Positions 33,511 through 42,914 of a DNA stretch of 64,000 nt are shown piece by piece; the first letter of the stretch is position 1; the number at the start of each line of letters is the position of its first letter. Origin of the DNA: Fulvimarina sp039652615 (GTDB lineage: Bacteria; Pseudomonadota; Alphaproteobacteria; Rhizobiales; Rhizobiaceae). The stretch is from NCBI RefSeq assembly GCF_039652615.1, contig NZ_JBDJAC010000011.1, forward strand, positions 1 through 64,000, read 5' to 3'. The notes beneath the pieces are model-generated. The model made no database searches. It was not told the DNA's origin and worked only from the letters and a program-made list of their open reading frames with translations. Made by a program: the position numbers and the translations under genes.

Positions 33511-34162
33511 GCAGAACGCGCGAAAAGGCGATCCATTCGATGAGGCCCCGATCGGCAGATGCCGACCGGGGCCTTTTCGTTTGGGCGTGCCGACCGATGG
33601 ATGCTGCCGGTCTTCAGCCGGGCTCTCGCATCAACGCTCGGGAAGTGCCGCCGCGCCTTCGGTGCCGTTCTCGTGGAGCGATCGTACGGATGTCGAGGAC
33701 GCTGAAGACGATGACTGGGGAGGGGAGGTGGCAGGCGGGAGCCGCGATTCGCCGAGGCAAGATCATGGCGGGGCGGGGCGGCCGATGGGGCCTGCGGACA
33801 TTATTCCGGCAGCCGCTTGCAAAGCCAAAGCGGCCTTTGAGCAGTCGATCAGGCGTGGAGTGATCTCATGGGGCAATTCTCCGTCCGACGAATGTCTCGA
33901 ACGCCGCTCGGGCTGCCAGAGGTCCCATGAAACCGATGGCTACAAATGTCCGCTGGTATCAGACCAAATCCCTATGACGGCGTAGCGATAACTGATCTCG
34001 GCAGCGCCCCCGCGCCGCCGGTGCTCTAGCCGACATGGATGTCATTCGTCCGGCGATACGACCGCCTTTGACAACCGTCATCCCCGCATCTGCGCGGCAC
34101 GCGCACGACATTCGTCCTGCGCGAGAGGCGCATGATTGAATGTCGCGAATGATGTGGGATGT
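33511..34162. other. Gene-free stretch between flgH and tRNA-Glu with a terminator
   Basis: At 33543-33577 the stem AGGCCCCGATCGGC/GCCGACCGGGGCCT followed by TTTT is a good intrinsic terminator for the flagellar operon. The rest, about 585 bp, has only unconvincing overlapping frames and I see nothing else in it. Confidence 0.65.
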
Positions 34163-34238
34163 TGGTACGCCCAACGGGACTCGAACCCGTGTTTCCGCCG
34201 TGAAAGGGCAGCGTCCTAGACCGCTAGACGATGGGCGC
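34163..34238 (-). tRNA. tRNA-Glu (anticodon TTC)
   Basis: On the minus strand a complete 76-nt cloverleaf is present: acceptor GCGCCCA/TGGGCGT with one wobble, D arm, anticodon loop CTTTCAC giving TTC, T arm with GGTTCGAGTCC, encoded CCA. Confidence 0.95.
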
Positions 34239-34352
34239 AACGCGGTGGTGTCTACGAGGTGTGAGCCGATCTTGCAAGCGTTGATTTTGAAAAATCGAAA
34301 AGATTTTTTGCGGCGCGTGGACAGGCTGGTCACACGACGGATTGAGAGCTCT

Positions 34353-35411
34353 TCAGCCGCGACGGCGGCAGCGCCAGTTCCACTCGCGCTTGGGTCCGGT
34401 ATCGATGTGGATCGCCTGGGTGTGGCAATAGGTGCCCACCCCGCCGCGCCCCGGAAGGCTCTTCACGAAGGCAGCCACAGCCTTGCTGTTGGTGTTTGGA
34501 ATGATGATGTCGGCGGCCTTGCAGGCCATGTGCTGCGAGCGCGTGGCACCTCGGACCCGCCGATTGTGCTCGGGGCTTCGATAGCCGGAGGTCACGACGA
34601 CACGCTGGCCGAAGCGCTGTTCGATCGCGCGAATCATGCCGACCAGCTGACGCGGGAAGCAGTCCGTCCGCACGCTCTCTCGCTGCACACGCAAACCGTT
34701 CGGGCTCAGCCGGGCAAACCCGCTGCCAAGGGAGGCCACCTGATATTCCGCATCCTCGATGGCGTCTTCGTCGGCGGATGCCCGCTGACCGATCTCGAAG
34801 ATCGAGTTCCGATCGACGCCCGGAAGCGATTCGTCGGCTCCGGTCGGCGCGCCCTCCCTGTTGAGAACGACCCGGCGCCCCTTGCCGCGCTCGGCGTTGG
34901 GAACCGGCGTGCGGGCTTGCTTGCGGGCGAAAAGCGACTGGAAGAGCGAACCACCGCCGCCCGATGCCGCGCCGCCCGATGAACCGCCTTCGCCCACGCG
35001 GCCGCCGGCATAGGCTGCAACTGTCTCGCCGCCGGTCGATAGCGGCACGAGGGCGCCGCCTCGTGTCTCCGTACGTGCCGGTGTCGCATCAGCGACCTGG
35101 CGGGCCGTTTCTTCGGAAATTTCAGGCTTGGGCGCGTCTTCCTCGAGCGACGAGACGTCCACTTCGGGGGCGTCGTTCACATCGACCGGCGCGCTGTTAT
35201 CGGCGACATTCGCTGGCGGGGTCAGGCCGAAGGAGGTGACGTCGCTGATACCGGACATGCAGCCCGCGAAAAGCGGAGACAGGACCAGAGCGGTTCCGAG
35301 GAACGCTGTTTTCCTCAGGAGGCGTTGCTTCGCGCGGCTCGGCGGGACCGATCCCGTATCACCGCCTTGCAAAGGGGCGGATTGAGGACGGCATGCGTCT
35401 TCGGTCGTCAC
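34353..35411 (-). CDS. DUF882/M15-type peptidase-like lipoprotein
   Basis: The 352-aa protein has a lipoprotein signal (RKTAFLGTALVLSPLFAGC), a long low-complexity Ser/Gly/Pro linker, and a C-terminal peptidase M15_3 domain: VVVTSGYRSPEHNRRVRGA, SQHMACKAADI (His and Asp zinc ligands) and HIDTGPKREWNW. Such enzymes act on peptidoglycan peptides. GTG 35411 is preferred because GGAGAGGGA lies just upstream; in-frame ATGs at 35463 and 35654 would bury the signal peptide in a long N-terminal extension. Confidence 0.82.
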   Translation of the reverse strand: MTTEDACRPQSAPLQGGDTGSVPPSRAKQRLLRKTAFLGTALVLSPLFAGCMSGISDVTSFGLTPPANVADNSAPVDVNDAPEVDVSSLEEDAPKPEISEETARQVADATPARTETRGGALVPLSTGGETVAAYAGGRVGEGGSSGGAASGGGGSLFQSLFARKQARTPVPNAERGKGRRVVLNREGAPTGADESLPGVDRNSIFEIGQRASADEDAIEDAEYQVASLGSGFARLSPNGLRVQRESVRTDCFPRQLVGMIRAIEQRFGQRVVVTSGYRSPEHNRRVRGATRSQHMACKAADIIIPNTNSKAVAAFVKSLPGRGGVGTYCHTQAIHIDTGPKREWNWRCRRRG

Positions 35412-35761
35412 TCGGTCTATTCCCTCTCCAGCAAAGCAGCCCGTTCCCACGCCGCTTTCCATGTTCGTATCCGCCCGGTCATCCCCATGACCGGTCCGGA
35501 CCGATTGCGCGGGGGCACCCCTGCCGCCGCGTTCGGAACAACCTTCCCGAGAGGCAAAGCTGATCCACTCAAATACAGTCCGCAATGCGGATCGTCGGTC
35601 GAAATCCAGTGCCGGACCCGCTTGGAGTGAACGCGAGTCCCGACAAAGAGTCAAACGGAGCCGTATAAAATTCGGCCCCGCGTCCGCTGATGATTACGAA
35701 ATCTACATGATTGGAGAATGAGGCGGGTTTGTGGACTCGCCCTCATCCCCCATCGCAGGGA

Positions 35762-36202
35762 TCACCAGGAACCGGTGTTCTGCATCGAGGCCCATGGCTC
35801 CTTGGGCTGCAGCGCGTCGCCCTTCTGCAAAAGCTCGAAGGAGATGCCGTCCGGCGATTTGACGAAGGCCATATGCCCGTCGCGCGGCGGCCTGTTGATG
35901 GTGATTCCTGAGTCCATCAGCTTCTGGCAGAGGTCGTAAATATCGTCGACGACGAAGGCGAGATGGCCGAAATTACGCCCGCCCGTATAGGTTTCGGGAT
36001 CCCAGTTATAGGTCAGCTCCATCAACGGAGCCTTGGTCTCCTTGGCCTGAGGCAGGTCGTCGGGCGCGGCGAGGAAAACGAGCGTAAAGCGGCCCTCTTC
36101 GCTTTCCTTCCGGTTGGTTTCGACGAGCCCCAGCTTGTTGCAGTAAAAGTCGAGCGACTGATCGAGATCGCTGACGCGGACCATTGTGTGCAGATAACGC
36201 AT
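35762..36202 (-). CDS. gloA: Lactoylglutathione lyase (glyoxalase I)
   Basis: The 146-aa enzyme isomerises the methylglyoxal-glutathione adduct. Predicted metal ligands are His5 (MRYLHTMVRV), Glu in MELTYNW, His in NFGHLAFVVDD and Glu in ISFELLQ. SLDFYCNKLGLVE is the family signature. ATG 36202 follows GGAG; the longer frame to 36382 is not family-like. Together with gshB and a GST it is part of glutathione metabolism in this window. Confidence 0.95.
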   Translation of the reverse strand: MRYLHTMVRVSDLDQSLDFYCNKLGLVETNRKESEEGRFTLVFLAAPDDLPQAKETKAPLMELTYNWDPETYTGGRNFGHLAFVVDDIYDLCQKLMDSGITINRPPRDGHMAFVKSPDGISFELLQKGDALQPKEPWASMQNTGSW

Positions 36203-36346
36203 GACGCATTCTCCGTTTTTAGGATTTCGTTGAGAGCGTACGACTTGTTTCCGTACCTGGATCGCATGCTCTGATATGCTGGTTTTGCATCGGATTTTCC
36301 GAAAACCGGTTCCCGCTTTTCGCTCCGATGGCTTTAGACCCAAAAC

Positions 36347-36371
36347 GAAAGGGGCCCTTTCGGACCCCTTA
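36347..36371 (-). terminator. Terminator after the serine-rich gene
   Basis: AAGGGGTCC/GGGCCCCTT-type stem over a short AAAG loop, read on the minus strand and followed by TCGTTTTGGG. It lies about 50 bp after the stop of the serine-rich protein gene. Confidence 0.65.
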
Positions 36372-36418
36372 AGCTTGGTCATGAAACCCTGCCTGCCCAG
36401 AGGGGCAGGTTCAGAAAA

Positions 36419-37222
36419 TTACATCATCGACTCGCGGGCCTGTTCGACGGCGGCCATGCAGGCTTCTTCATTGCCCTCGTCGAGCGCCATCTGGGCAGCG
36501 GCGAGATGAGCGGTCACCATCTGCTGGTCGCCGGCCATGCTGGAGCCTTCTTCCATCGAAGACGAACCGGAGTCCGAACTCATGGTCGAGGCGCTGTCGG
36601 AAGAGGAGCTATCCGAAGAAGCCGTGTCCGAGGAACTGGAACCGGAACTCATCGACGAGTCCGAAGATGAGGACGAGTTGTCCGAGGACGCCATGTCGGA
36701 GCTGCTCGAAGAACCCTCTTCCTTCTGCGTTGCCTCTTCGGCAGCGGCCTGCTGGGATGCGTCGTCGTTACCTGTCGCCTCATCCGTCAGAGCAGCCGTC
36801 GGTGCGACGCCCGAAAGCGCGCCGGTCGAATTGTCCTTGTTGTTCTGGCCGGAAACGTCGCCCGCAGCCGTGAAGGTCGGATCGTCGTTCGAGACAGCTT
36901 CCTGATCGGTGTCGGCGGGGGCTGCGTCGGCAGAGGTCGTGCCGGATCCCTCTTCCTCCATGGTCGAGCCGCTCGCATCGTTCGGCGTAGACGACGAGGA
37001 GCTCGAAGCCGACATGTCGGACGAGCCCGACGACATGCTGCCTGAGTCTGAAGTGGACCCGCTCATATCGGTGTTCATCGAGGCCGAGCCTGTATTGGCC
37101 ATCGAGCCGACCTGCTCCTTCAACTGCGCGAGTTCGTCCGAGCATGCGGCGATCGCACCGTTCGCGGTAAGCGTTGCAGCGGACAGTGCCATCGCGGACG
37201 CAAGAACTTGCAGACGTGTCAT
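36419..37222 (-). CDS. Secreted serine-rich low-complexity protein
   Basis: The 267-aa product has a signal peptide (ASAMALSAATLTANGAIA), a short ordered start with one Cys (ACSDELAQLKEQV), and about 170 residues dominated by Ser with Asp, Glu, Thr and Gly, including runs of up to six Ser. It ends in an alanine-rich helix (VTAHLAAAQMALDEGNEEACMAAVEQARESMM region), which looks like a small folded unit. ATG 37222 follows GGGAGG. No family recognised; the disordered acidic middle suggests an extracytoplasmic linker or metal-binding role. Confidence 0.8.
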   Translation of the reverse strand: MTRLQVLASAMALSAATLTANGAIAACSDELAQLKEQVGSMANTGSASMNTDMSGSTSDSGSMSSGSSDMSASSSSSSTPNDASGSTMEEEGSGTTSADAAPADTDQEAVSNDDPTFTAAGDVSGQNNKDNSTGALSGVAPTAALTDEATGNDDASQQAAAEEATQKEEGSSSSSDMASSDNSSSSSDSSMSSGSSSSDTASSDSSSSDSASTMSSDSGSSSMEEGSSMAGDQQMVTAHLAAAQMALDEGNEEACMAAVEQARESMM

Positions 37223-37617
37223 CAATTTTCCTCCCAAGGGAAATTCGTCGTGCCCGCCTCACCAACCGGGACTTGTCGGGATCGGTTCCCCAAGCCGGCA
37301 AAACAAATCCGCGTCATTTTCCGGAGGCGGCTAACCAGTCCCGTCGGTCTTTCCGGCCTGGACACACTTCGCGACAGCGCTTCGACCGTAAAGCGGGCGG
37401 AGCATTCATGGCGCTTGTCCGAGGATCGATTGATCGCGAAGATCGCGTCCAGCTTCGCAACATGCGGCACTCCGGTCACGCCTTGCCGACGGTCTGCATC
37501 GAACCTTGCGTAAACTTGGGGTCGTTTTGCATTCGGCAGGCATCGCCCCCTTGCGCCTTTACGTCCAATTAATGCTAAACTCGAACCAATTCGGTTGCGT
37601 AGAGGCGGATCATCCGA
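37223..37617. other. Intergenic region, no gene seen
   Basis: These 395 bp separate the divergent serine-rich and cold-shock genes and should hold both promoters. Frames present here are short, overlap on both strands and lack family features. Confidence 0.5.
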
Positions 37618-38193
37618 ATGACGGAGCGGACGTCAATTGGTCTGAAGAGTTTCGACGAGGAGATCGAGGCGACGGCGAATGTCGGCGTCTCTGTCGTGTC
37701 TGGTCACATCAAATGGTTCGACGTCGCGAAGGGCTTTGGCTTCATCGTTCCGGACGACGAGAGCGAGGATGTCCTCATCCATGTGACCTGCCTTCGGCGA
37801 GACGGGTTCACGACGGCGCTCGAAGGTGCCCGCGTGGTGTGCGAGGTGCAGCGGGGCGAACGTGGTCTGAGCGCCTTCCGCATTCTCTCCATGGATACCT
37901 CCACCAGCGCCCATCCCTCCCAGATGCCGCCGGCCCGCACCCACAATCAGGTTATCCCGTCGAGCGATCTCGTGACGGCGACCGTGAAGTGGTTCAACCG
38001 AACCAAGGGTTACGGCTTCCTGACGACCGGCGAGACCGACGAGGATATTTTCATCCACATGGAAACGCTTCGGCGCTTTGGCATGATGGAGCTTCGCCTC
38101 GGGCAGGAGGTGAGGGTGCGCTACGGCATCGGCCGCAAGGGCAAGATGGCGGCCGAAGTTCATCCCGTCGACGCCAGCCCCGCTTCGCACTGA
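37618..38193 (+). CDS. Tandem cold-shock-domain protein
   Basis: The 191-aa protein contains two complete cold-shock domains. The first (about 28-92) has GHIKWFDVAKGFGFIVPDD and VLIHV; the second (about 120-182) has ATVKWFNRTKGYGFLTTGE and IFIHM. RNP1 and RNP2 aromatic residues are kept in both. A Pro/Ser/Thr-rich linker joins them. Two-domain CSD proteins bind single-stranded RNA or DNA and occur widely in alphaproteobacteria. Confidence 0.9.
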   Translation: MTERTSIGLKSFDEEIEATANVGVSVVSGHIKWFDVAKGFGFIVPDDESEDVLIHVTCLRRDGFTTALEGARVVCEVQRGERGLSAFRILSMDTSTSAHPSQMPPARTHNQVIPSSDLVTATVKWFNRTKGYGFLTTGETDEDIFIHMETLRRFGMMELRLGQEVRVRYGIGRKGKMAAEVHPVDASPASH

Positions 38194-38378
38194 TATCGCG
38201 AACATTTGAAAGCGCAGCGTTTCCATGTCTTTCGGCCTGGAAGAATGCTGGGGCGCCGCCGTGCCAGGTGAGTGCCGGGTTGCGCCTTGGGGGCGTGCCA
38301 TCTTGATGTCGCTCGTCGAGCCTGTCATGTCCTTTGTTCTGTCACCGGCTGGTTCTGCTCCCTGAGCGCTGGCCGGTT

Positions 38379-38493
38379 ATACCGATGGACCTTTGAAAGC
38401 ACCGCTTTTAAGGTCCGGCGGCAGCCAGAGCGGCGCTTGAGCCGTGCGCTGGACGAGAATTGGCCATGGGTCAATTCACCTGTCCGGCGGTAT
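38379..38493. repeat. Interspersed palindromic repeat family 1 copy
   Basis: A 115-bp copy from ATACCGATGGACC to GTCCGGCGGTAT with inverted ends. It carries the inner TGAAAGC/GCTTTTA and ATTGGCC/GGGTCAAT hairpin positions. It lies directly upstream of the DUF192 gene, so it may be in that gene's leader. The rest of 38194-38521 holds no gene I can see. Confidence 0.8.
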
Positions 38494-38521
38494 TATGTGC
38501 CGAGAAAGGAAGACCGACGTC

Positions 38522-38983
38522 ATGCGCATGCCAGCCCGGATCATCGCCGTCGCAGCGGTGCTTGTCGCCGGCGCCGTGTTTCTCGGCTCCGGACACGCGA
38601 CGGCCGACGAAGTGCGGCTCGTCACGGATAAAGCGACCCATGTCATCGACGCCGAAATCGCCGATACCGAAGAGGAACGGCGCACCGGCCTGATGTTTCG
38701 CGAGGAGATGGCCGACGACGCCGGAATGCTGTTCGAGTTCGACACCACCCGGAACGTCTCGATGTGGATGAAGAATACGCTCATCCCCCTCGACATGTTG
38801 TTCATCGAGGAAGACGGCACGATCCTCTCCATTGCGCGCAACACCAAACCCCTTTCCCTGGACGTCATTCCCTCCGGTGGGCCTGTGCGCTACGTCCTGG
38901 AACTCAATGGCGGCGCAGCCAGGCGCCTTGGCGTGGAGCCGGGCGACACGGTCGAACACGATTCCATTCCGCCGTCGCAATAG
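38522..38983 (+). CDS. DUF192 family exported protein
   Basis: The 153-aa protein has a signal peptide (IIAVAAVLVAGAVFLGSGHATA) and a DUF192 domain: RTGLMFREEMADDAGMLFEF, SMWMKNTLIPLDMLFI, GPVRYVLELNGGAARRLGV. Function of DUF192 proteins is unknown. ATG 38522 follows GAAAGGAAG; the longer frame from 38444 would run through the upstream repeat. Confidence 0.88.
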   Translation: MRMPARIIAVAAVLVAGAVFLGSGHATADEVRLVTDKATHVIDAEIADTEEERRTGLMFREEMADDAGMLFEFDTTRNVSMWMKNTLIPLDMLFIEEDGTILSIARNTKPLSLDVIPSGGPVRYVLELNGGAARRLGVEPGDTVEHDSIPPSQ

Positions 38984-39182
38984 GGCTGCCGATCCCCTTG
39001 CAATAACCCATGTCTGGCGTTATCAGGCATGCGTTGATCGAGCCGTCCGGCAGGGCATGCCGTGGCGGCTCTCGATGCTTTCGCGGCGCTTTTGACGGGA
39101 TCGCGGGCGGTTTTCCTTCATTGGAAGACCAGACCGACGGTCTCCTTTGGCGCGAAGCGAACCTTAAGCCAAGGAGAGCAAA

Positions 39183-39383
39183 ATGCCCAAGATGAAGACC
39201 AAATCGAGCGCAAAGAAGCGTTTCTCGATGACTGCGACTGGCCGCGTCAAGGCCGGTCATGCCGGCAAGCGCCATGGCATGATCAAGCGTTCCAACGACT
39301 TCATTCGCGATGCGCGCGGCTCCAAGCTTCTCTCGAAGCCCGACGAGCGCATCGTCAAGCTGTACATGCCCTACGACCGCTAA
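39183..39383 (+). CDS. rpmI: 50S ribosomal protein L35
   Basis: The 66-aa protein begins MPKMKTKSSAKKRFSMTATG and has the basic L35 sequence throughout. AAGGAG precedes ATG 39183. It is followed 46 bp later by rplT; infC, often upstream, is absent here. Confidence 0.97.
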   Translation: MPKMKTKSSAKKRFSMTATGRVKAGHAGKRHGMIKRSNDFIRDARGSKLLSKPDERIVKLYMPYDR

Positions 39384-39429
39384 GCGCGGACTTTTCGGCA
39401 TCACGAACGAATTCGAAGGATATTAGATC

Positions 39430-39852
39430 ATGGCACGCGTAAAACGGGGCGTCACGTCCCATGCCAAGCACAAGAAAGTTCTGAAGCAGGCAAAAGGCTT
39501 CTACGGCCGCCGCAAGAACACGATCCGCGCCGCAAAGGCCGCTGTCGACCGCTCGAAGCAGTATGCGACGCGCGACCGCCGCGCCAAGAAGCGGAACTTC
39601 CGCGCACTCTGGATCCAGCGCATCAACGCTGCGGTTCGCGAGCATGGCCTGACCTACGGCCGCTTCATCGACGGCCTGAACAAGGCCGGCATCGAGGTCG
39701 ACCGCAAGGTTCTCTCGGACATCGCGATCCACGAGCCGGAAGCATTTGCTGCGCTCTGCGAACAGTCGAAGGCGGCTCTCGAATACCTCAAGGGCGAGGG
39801 CCAGTTCCCGAACGCCTACGAGCGCGCCGTCGGCGAGAAGGCCGCAGCTTAA
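39430..39852 (+). CDS. rplT: 50S ribosomal protein L20
   Basis: The 140-aa protein begins MARVKRGVTSHAKHKKVLK, followed by AKGFYGRRKNTIRAAKAAV, and is full length with a slightly long C terminus. L20 is an early 50S assembly protein. Cotranscribed with rpmI and followed by a clear terminator. Confidence 0.97.
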   Translation: MARVKRGVTSHAKHKKVLKQAKGFYGRRKNTIRAAKAAVDRSKQYATRDRRAKKRNFRALWIQRINAAVREHGLTYGRFIDGLNKAGIEVDRKVLSDIAIHEPEAFAALCEQSKAALEYLKGEGQFPNAYERAVGEKAAA

Positions 39853-39880
39853 GAAGCTCGGCCTTCAATAATTGAATTGC

Positions 39881-39912
39881 AAAAAGCCCGTGGCTTACGC
39901 TGCGGGCTTTTT
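39881..39912 (+). terminator. Rho-independent terminator of rpmI-rplT
   Basis: AAAAAGCCCG (39881-39890) and CGGGCTTTTT (39903-39912) form a perfect 10-bp stem over a 12-nt loop, with a T-run at the end. It lies 29 bp after the rplT stop and can serve both strands. Confidence 0.9.
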
Positions 39913-39955
39913 ATATGCCGCGAAGGCTAAACTAGTCTGGCCGGATGACTCTCTT

Positions 39956-40345
39956 CTATCCGGTCCGGTCGCTCCCGTCCCGGTCCCGTTCGTAGCGTCT
40001 CGTTCCGGGAAAATCCGGAAGCCAGCTTTCGCGGCGCACGGTCCAGAGCTCGTAGGTCGGCTTGAGCTGGTTTGGTGTATCGAGTGAGCCGAGATTGATT
40101 TCGATCTCGTCCCCTGTCCGGGAGAAGACGGACGAGCCGCAACGCGGGCAGAAGAACCGCCCCTCATGGCTTGCCGGCTCGCCGTCAATGGTCACGGTCG
40201 TCGCGGGGAAGATCGCGGAGGCATGGAACAGGGCGCCGTGATGCTTGCGGCAATCCATGCAGTGGCAGACACCGACGCGATAAGGCTCTCCCACTGCCGT
40301 GAAGCGAACCGATCCGCAGAGGCAGCCGCCGGTCAATCGATCCAT
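39956..40345 (-). CDS. GFA-family (CENP-V/GFA domain) zinc protein
   Basis: The 129-aa protein has the glutathione-dependent formaldehyde-activating-like fold: GGCLCGSVRF, GVCHCMDCRKHHGALF and RFFCPRCGSSVFSR give the cysteine zinc ligands. Small GFA proteins are often of unknown substrate, with glutathione adducts proposed. ATG 40345. Confidence 0.9.
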   Translation of the reverse strand: MDRLTGGCLCGSVRFTAVGEPYRVGVCHCMDCRKHHGALFHASAIFPATTVTIDGEPASHEGRFFCPRCGSSVFSRTGDEIEINLGSLDTPNQLKPTYELWTVRRESWLPDFPGTRRYERDRDGSDRTG

Positions 40346-40459
40346 GTCATGTGCCTCCTCGCGTGCTCTTGCGTTTCCGGGGAACAGATGACGCGAGCCC
40401 CATGTCTTCAGGCATGATCGGCATTGCCCACGAAGGGTTTTGCCGCAAGTCTCTCCGGA

Positions 40460-40852
40460 ATGGACACATGGCTGCAGGCTGCGAGAACATGGGCGGGAGC
40501 GATAAAACGCGACGTCTTCGCACTGTGGATCGCCGCGCGCGATCCGCGAACGCCCCTGGCTGCCAAGCTCGTCGCGGGCGCCGTCGCGGCCTATGCCTTC
40601 TCGCCCATCGATCTTGTTCCTGATTTTGTCCCCATTCTCGGCTTGCTCGATGACCTCCTGATCGTCCCGCTCGGGGTCATGCTTGCGGTTCGCCTCATCC
40701 CCGCACCGCTTTTGGCCGAATTTCGGGACAAAGCCCTTCGTCGCAAGGACAGACCCACGAGCCGAGGCGGGCTGGTGACGGTCGTTCTGATCTGGATTGC
40801 TATCTCGGTCCTGATCGGGTGGCTGTTCTGGTCACGGCTCACCGACAGATGA
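40460..40852 (+). CDS. YkvA/DUF1232 family membrane protein
   Basis: The 130-aa protein has the DUF1232 core AYAFSPIDLVPDFVPILGLL followed by DDLLIVPLGVMLAVRLIP, and a C-terminal membrane segment (VVLIWIAISVLIGWLFW). ATG 40460 is used; a TTG at 40424 is in frame too. Function unknown. Confidence 0.85.
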   Translation: MDTWLQAARTWAGAIKRDVFALWIAARDPRTPLAAKLVAGAVAAYAFSPIDLVPDFVPILGLLDDLLIVPLGVMLAVRLIPAPLLAEFRDKALRRKDRPTSRGGLVTVVLIWIAISVLIGWLFWSRLTDR

Positions 40853-40993
40853 TCTTCGACCACGGGGCTGCGCTGCGCGGGCGATGATGCCACCGCACAC
40901 GCCTGCCGCTTCCATCCCGCGGCACCTTGCGCTAACGAGGCGCAAGGACCGGCCGGGACCATCCGGCACCATATTCTCACAGGAGTTGGCCGC

Positions 40994-42073
40994 GTGAGCG
41001 ACACCCTCGAAACCGATCTTATCGCAGCGATCGAGGCTGCGGAGGATGAAACTGCCCTCGAGACGATCCGGATTGCCGAGCTGGGCAAGAAGGGTCGCAT
41101 CTCCGAGATGATGAAGAGTCTCGGGAAGATGAGCCCCGAGGAGCGAAAGAGCGAAGGCCCGCGCCTCAACGGTTTGCGCGACCGGGTGCAGGGCGCGATC
41201 ACCGCGCGGCGCGAGGCGCTTGCGGATGTGGCGATCGCGCGCCGACTCGCTTCCGAGCGGGTCGATGTGACGCTCCCCGTCCGCCCTTCTCCGGCTGCCC
41301 GCGGGCGCATCCATCCGATCAGCCAGGTGATCGACGAGATCACGGCGATCTGCGCCGATATGGGTTTCTCGATCGCCGAGGGGCCGGACATCGAGACCGA
41401 CTACTACAACTTCACGGCGCTGAACTTCCCCGAAGGCCACCCGGCGCGCGAGATGCACGACACCTTCTTCCTCCAGCCGGACGAAAATGGCGAACGCAAG
41501 GTGCTGCGCACCCATACCTCGCCGGTGCAGATCCGGACGATGGAGAACCAGAAGCCGCCGATCCGAATCGTCATTCCGGGCAAGACCTACCGGCAGGATT
41601 CCGATGCCACCCATTCGCCGATGTTCCATCAGCTGGAGGGTCTTGTCGTCGACAAGTCGGCCAATATCGCGAACCTGAAATGGGTTCTGCGGGAGTTCTG
41701 CAAGGCTTTCTTCGAGGTGGACGACCTGAAGATGCGCTTCCGGCCGTCCTTCTTCCCGTTCACCGAGCCGTCCATGGAGGTCGACATCCAGTGCGACCGC
41801 TCCAAACCCGGCGAGGTGCGGTTCGGCGAAGGCGACGACTGGATGGAGATCCTCGGCTGCGGCATGGTCCATCCGAACGTCTTGCGCGCCGGCGGGCTCG
41901 ATCCGGACGTCTATCAGGGCTTTGCCTGGGGCATGGGTATCGACCGCATCGCCATGCTGAAATACGGCATGCCGGATCTGCGGGCCTTCTTCGATTCCGA
42001 CGTGCGCTGGATCGAGCATTACGGCTTCCGCCCGCTCGATGTCCCGACCCTGTTCGGCGGCTTGAGCCAGTAA
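40994..42073 (+). CDS. pheS: Phenylalanyl-tRNA synthetase alpha subunit
   Basis: The 359-aa class II synthetase subunit charges tRNA-Phe together with PheT. It has an N-terminal coiled coil, then HPISQVIDEITAICADMGF, HTSPVQIRTM, GKTYRQDSDATHSPMFHQLEG (motif 2) and GMGIDRIAMLKYGM (motif 3). GTG 40994 follows AGGAG at good spacing. Unusually pheT is not adjacent but at 50573. Confidence 0.96.
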   Translation: MSDTLETDLIAAIEAAEDETALETIRIAELGKKGRISEMMKSLGKMSPEERKSEGPRLNGLRDRVQGAITARREALADVAIARRLASERVDVTLPVRPSPAARGRIHPISQVIDEITAICADMGFSIAEGPDIETDYYNFTALNFPEGHPAREMHDTFFLQPDENGERKVLRTHTSPVQIRTMENQKPPIRIVIPGKTYRQDSDATHSPMFHQLEGLVVDKSANIANLKWVLREFCKAFFEVDDLKMRFRPSFFPFTEPSMEVDIQCDRSKPGEVRFGEGDDWMEILGCGMVHPNVLRAGGLDPDVYQGFAWGMGIDRIAMLKYGMPDLRAFFDSDVRWIEHYGFRPLDVPTLFGGLSQ

Positions 42074-42416
42074 TCGCTTAAAGGTTCTGACCCTTTCTGC
42101 GACAGCCTGATGCCGATGGACCCCTTGAAAGCACTGCTTTCGAAGTCCGTCGGCACGATGATGAACGGGCTCGCCGTTTTGAGCGAGATGCGACAGGCCC
42201 TGATCGACATCTCACTGTCAATTTTTGTTCTTGCGCATGATGCGAGCCGGGACGTCATGCAACGTTCCGGAGCGACTTTCACCTTATGTCATCGGACAAT
42301 TCGGTGCCTTCGAAGCGCCGGGTGAAACGCGTGAACCGCCGTTCCAAAGATGCAGCGCGGAACCAGGATATGGCCGCAGCAAGACCGTTTTCGACCCCTG
42401 ACCAGGAGGCTGCCCT
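42074..42416. other. Intergenic region with a decayed repeat copy, no gene seen
   Basis: At about 42108-42195 a degenerate family 1 repeat is visible (GATGCCGATGGACCCCTTGAAAGC, then a TTTCGAAGTCCGTCGGC stretch) close to the pheS stop. The remainder up to dgkA shows no gene. Confidence 0.5.
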
Positions 42417-42800
42417 TTGAGCGAAGCGCCCGACGATCGCGATGTTCCGCCGAAGGAAACGGGCCTTCGCCATCTCCTGCATTCGGCGCGCTACTCCTTC
42501 GCCGGGTTTTTGCGGCTCACGCGCGAAGCAGCGTTCAGGCAGGAACTTGCCGCCTTCGCCGCAGTCATGATCTGGCATCTCGTCTTCGGATCGCCGCTCT
42601 GGCTGTTTCTCGCTCAGGGCGTTGCAGCACTGCTGCTGTTCGCGGTGGAGGCGCTCAACACAGCCCTCGAAGAGCTTCTCGATCACGTCTCGCCGGAGTT
42701 CAGCACGACAGCGAAACACGGCAAGGATCTCGGCTCCTTCGCGGTGGCCTGCCTCTTGATCGCCAACGCGCTCGTCGCTTTCGCGGTTTTCGTCAACTGA
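42417..42800 (+). CDS. dgkA: Diacylglycerol kinase (prokaryotic DgkA type)
   Basis: The 127-aa membrane enzyme has three membrane segments and the DgkA signature AVEALNTALEELLDHVS with HGKDLGSFAVAC. It recycles diacylglycerol to phosphatidate. Start is TTG 42417 with AGGAGG 8 bp upstream; there is no ATG in the frame near it. Confidence 0.9.
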   Translation: MSEAPDDRDVPPKETGLRHLLHSARYSFAGFLRLTREAAFRQELAAFAAVMIWHLVFGSPLWLFLAQGVAALLLFAVEALNTALEELLDHVSPEFSTTAKHGKDLGSFAVACLLIANALVAFAVFVN

Positions 42801-42914
42801 TCGGCAAGGTGCTCCGGGGGGTGGGTCACCGCACTTGCTTGCGTCACCGTCCTGTCCGAACGATACTCCGCGAAAGCCGGCCCAGAAGGGCCGCGCATCA
42901 TCGGAAAACATCAC

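Noticed and set aside
33321..33985. Two overlapping plus-strand frames after flgH
   Set aside because: They pass through the terminator hairpin and repeat unit, have no ribosome site and no family features.
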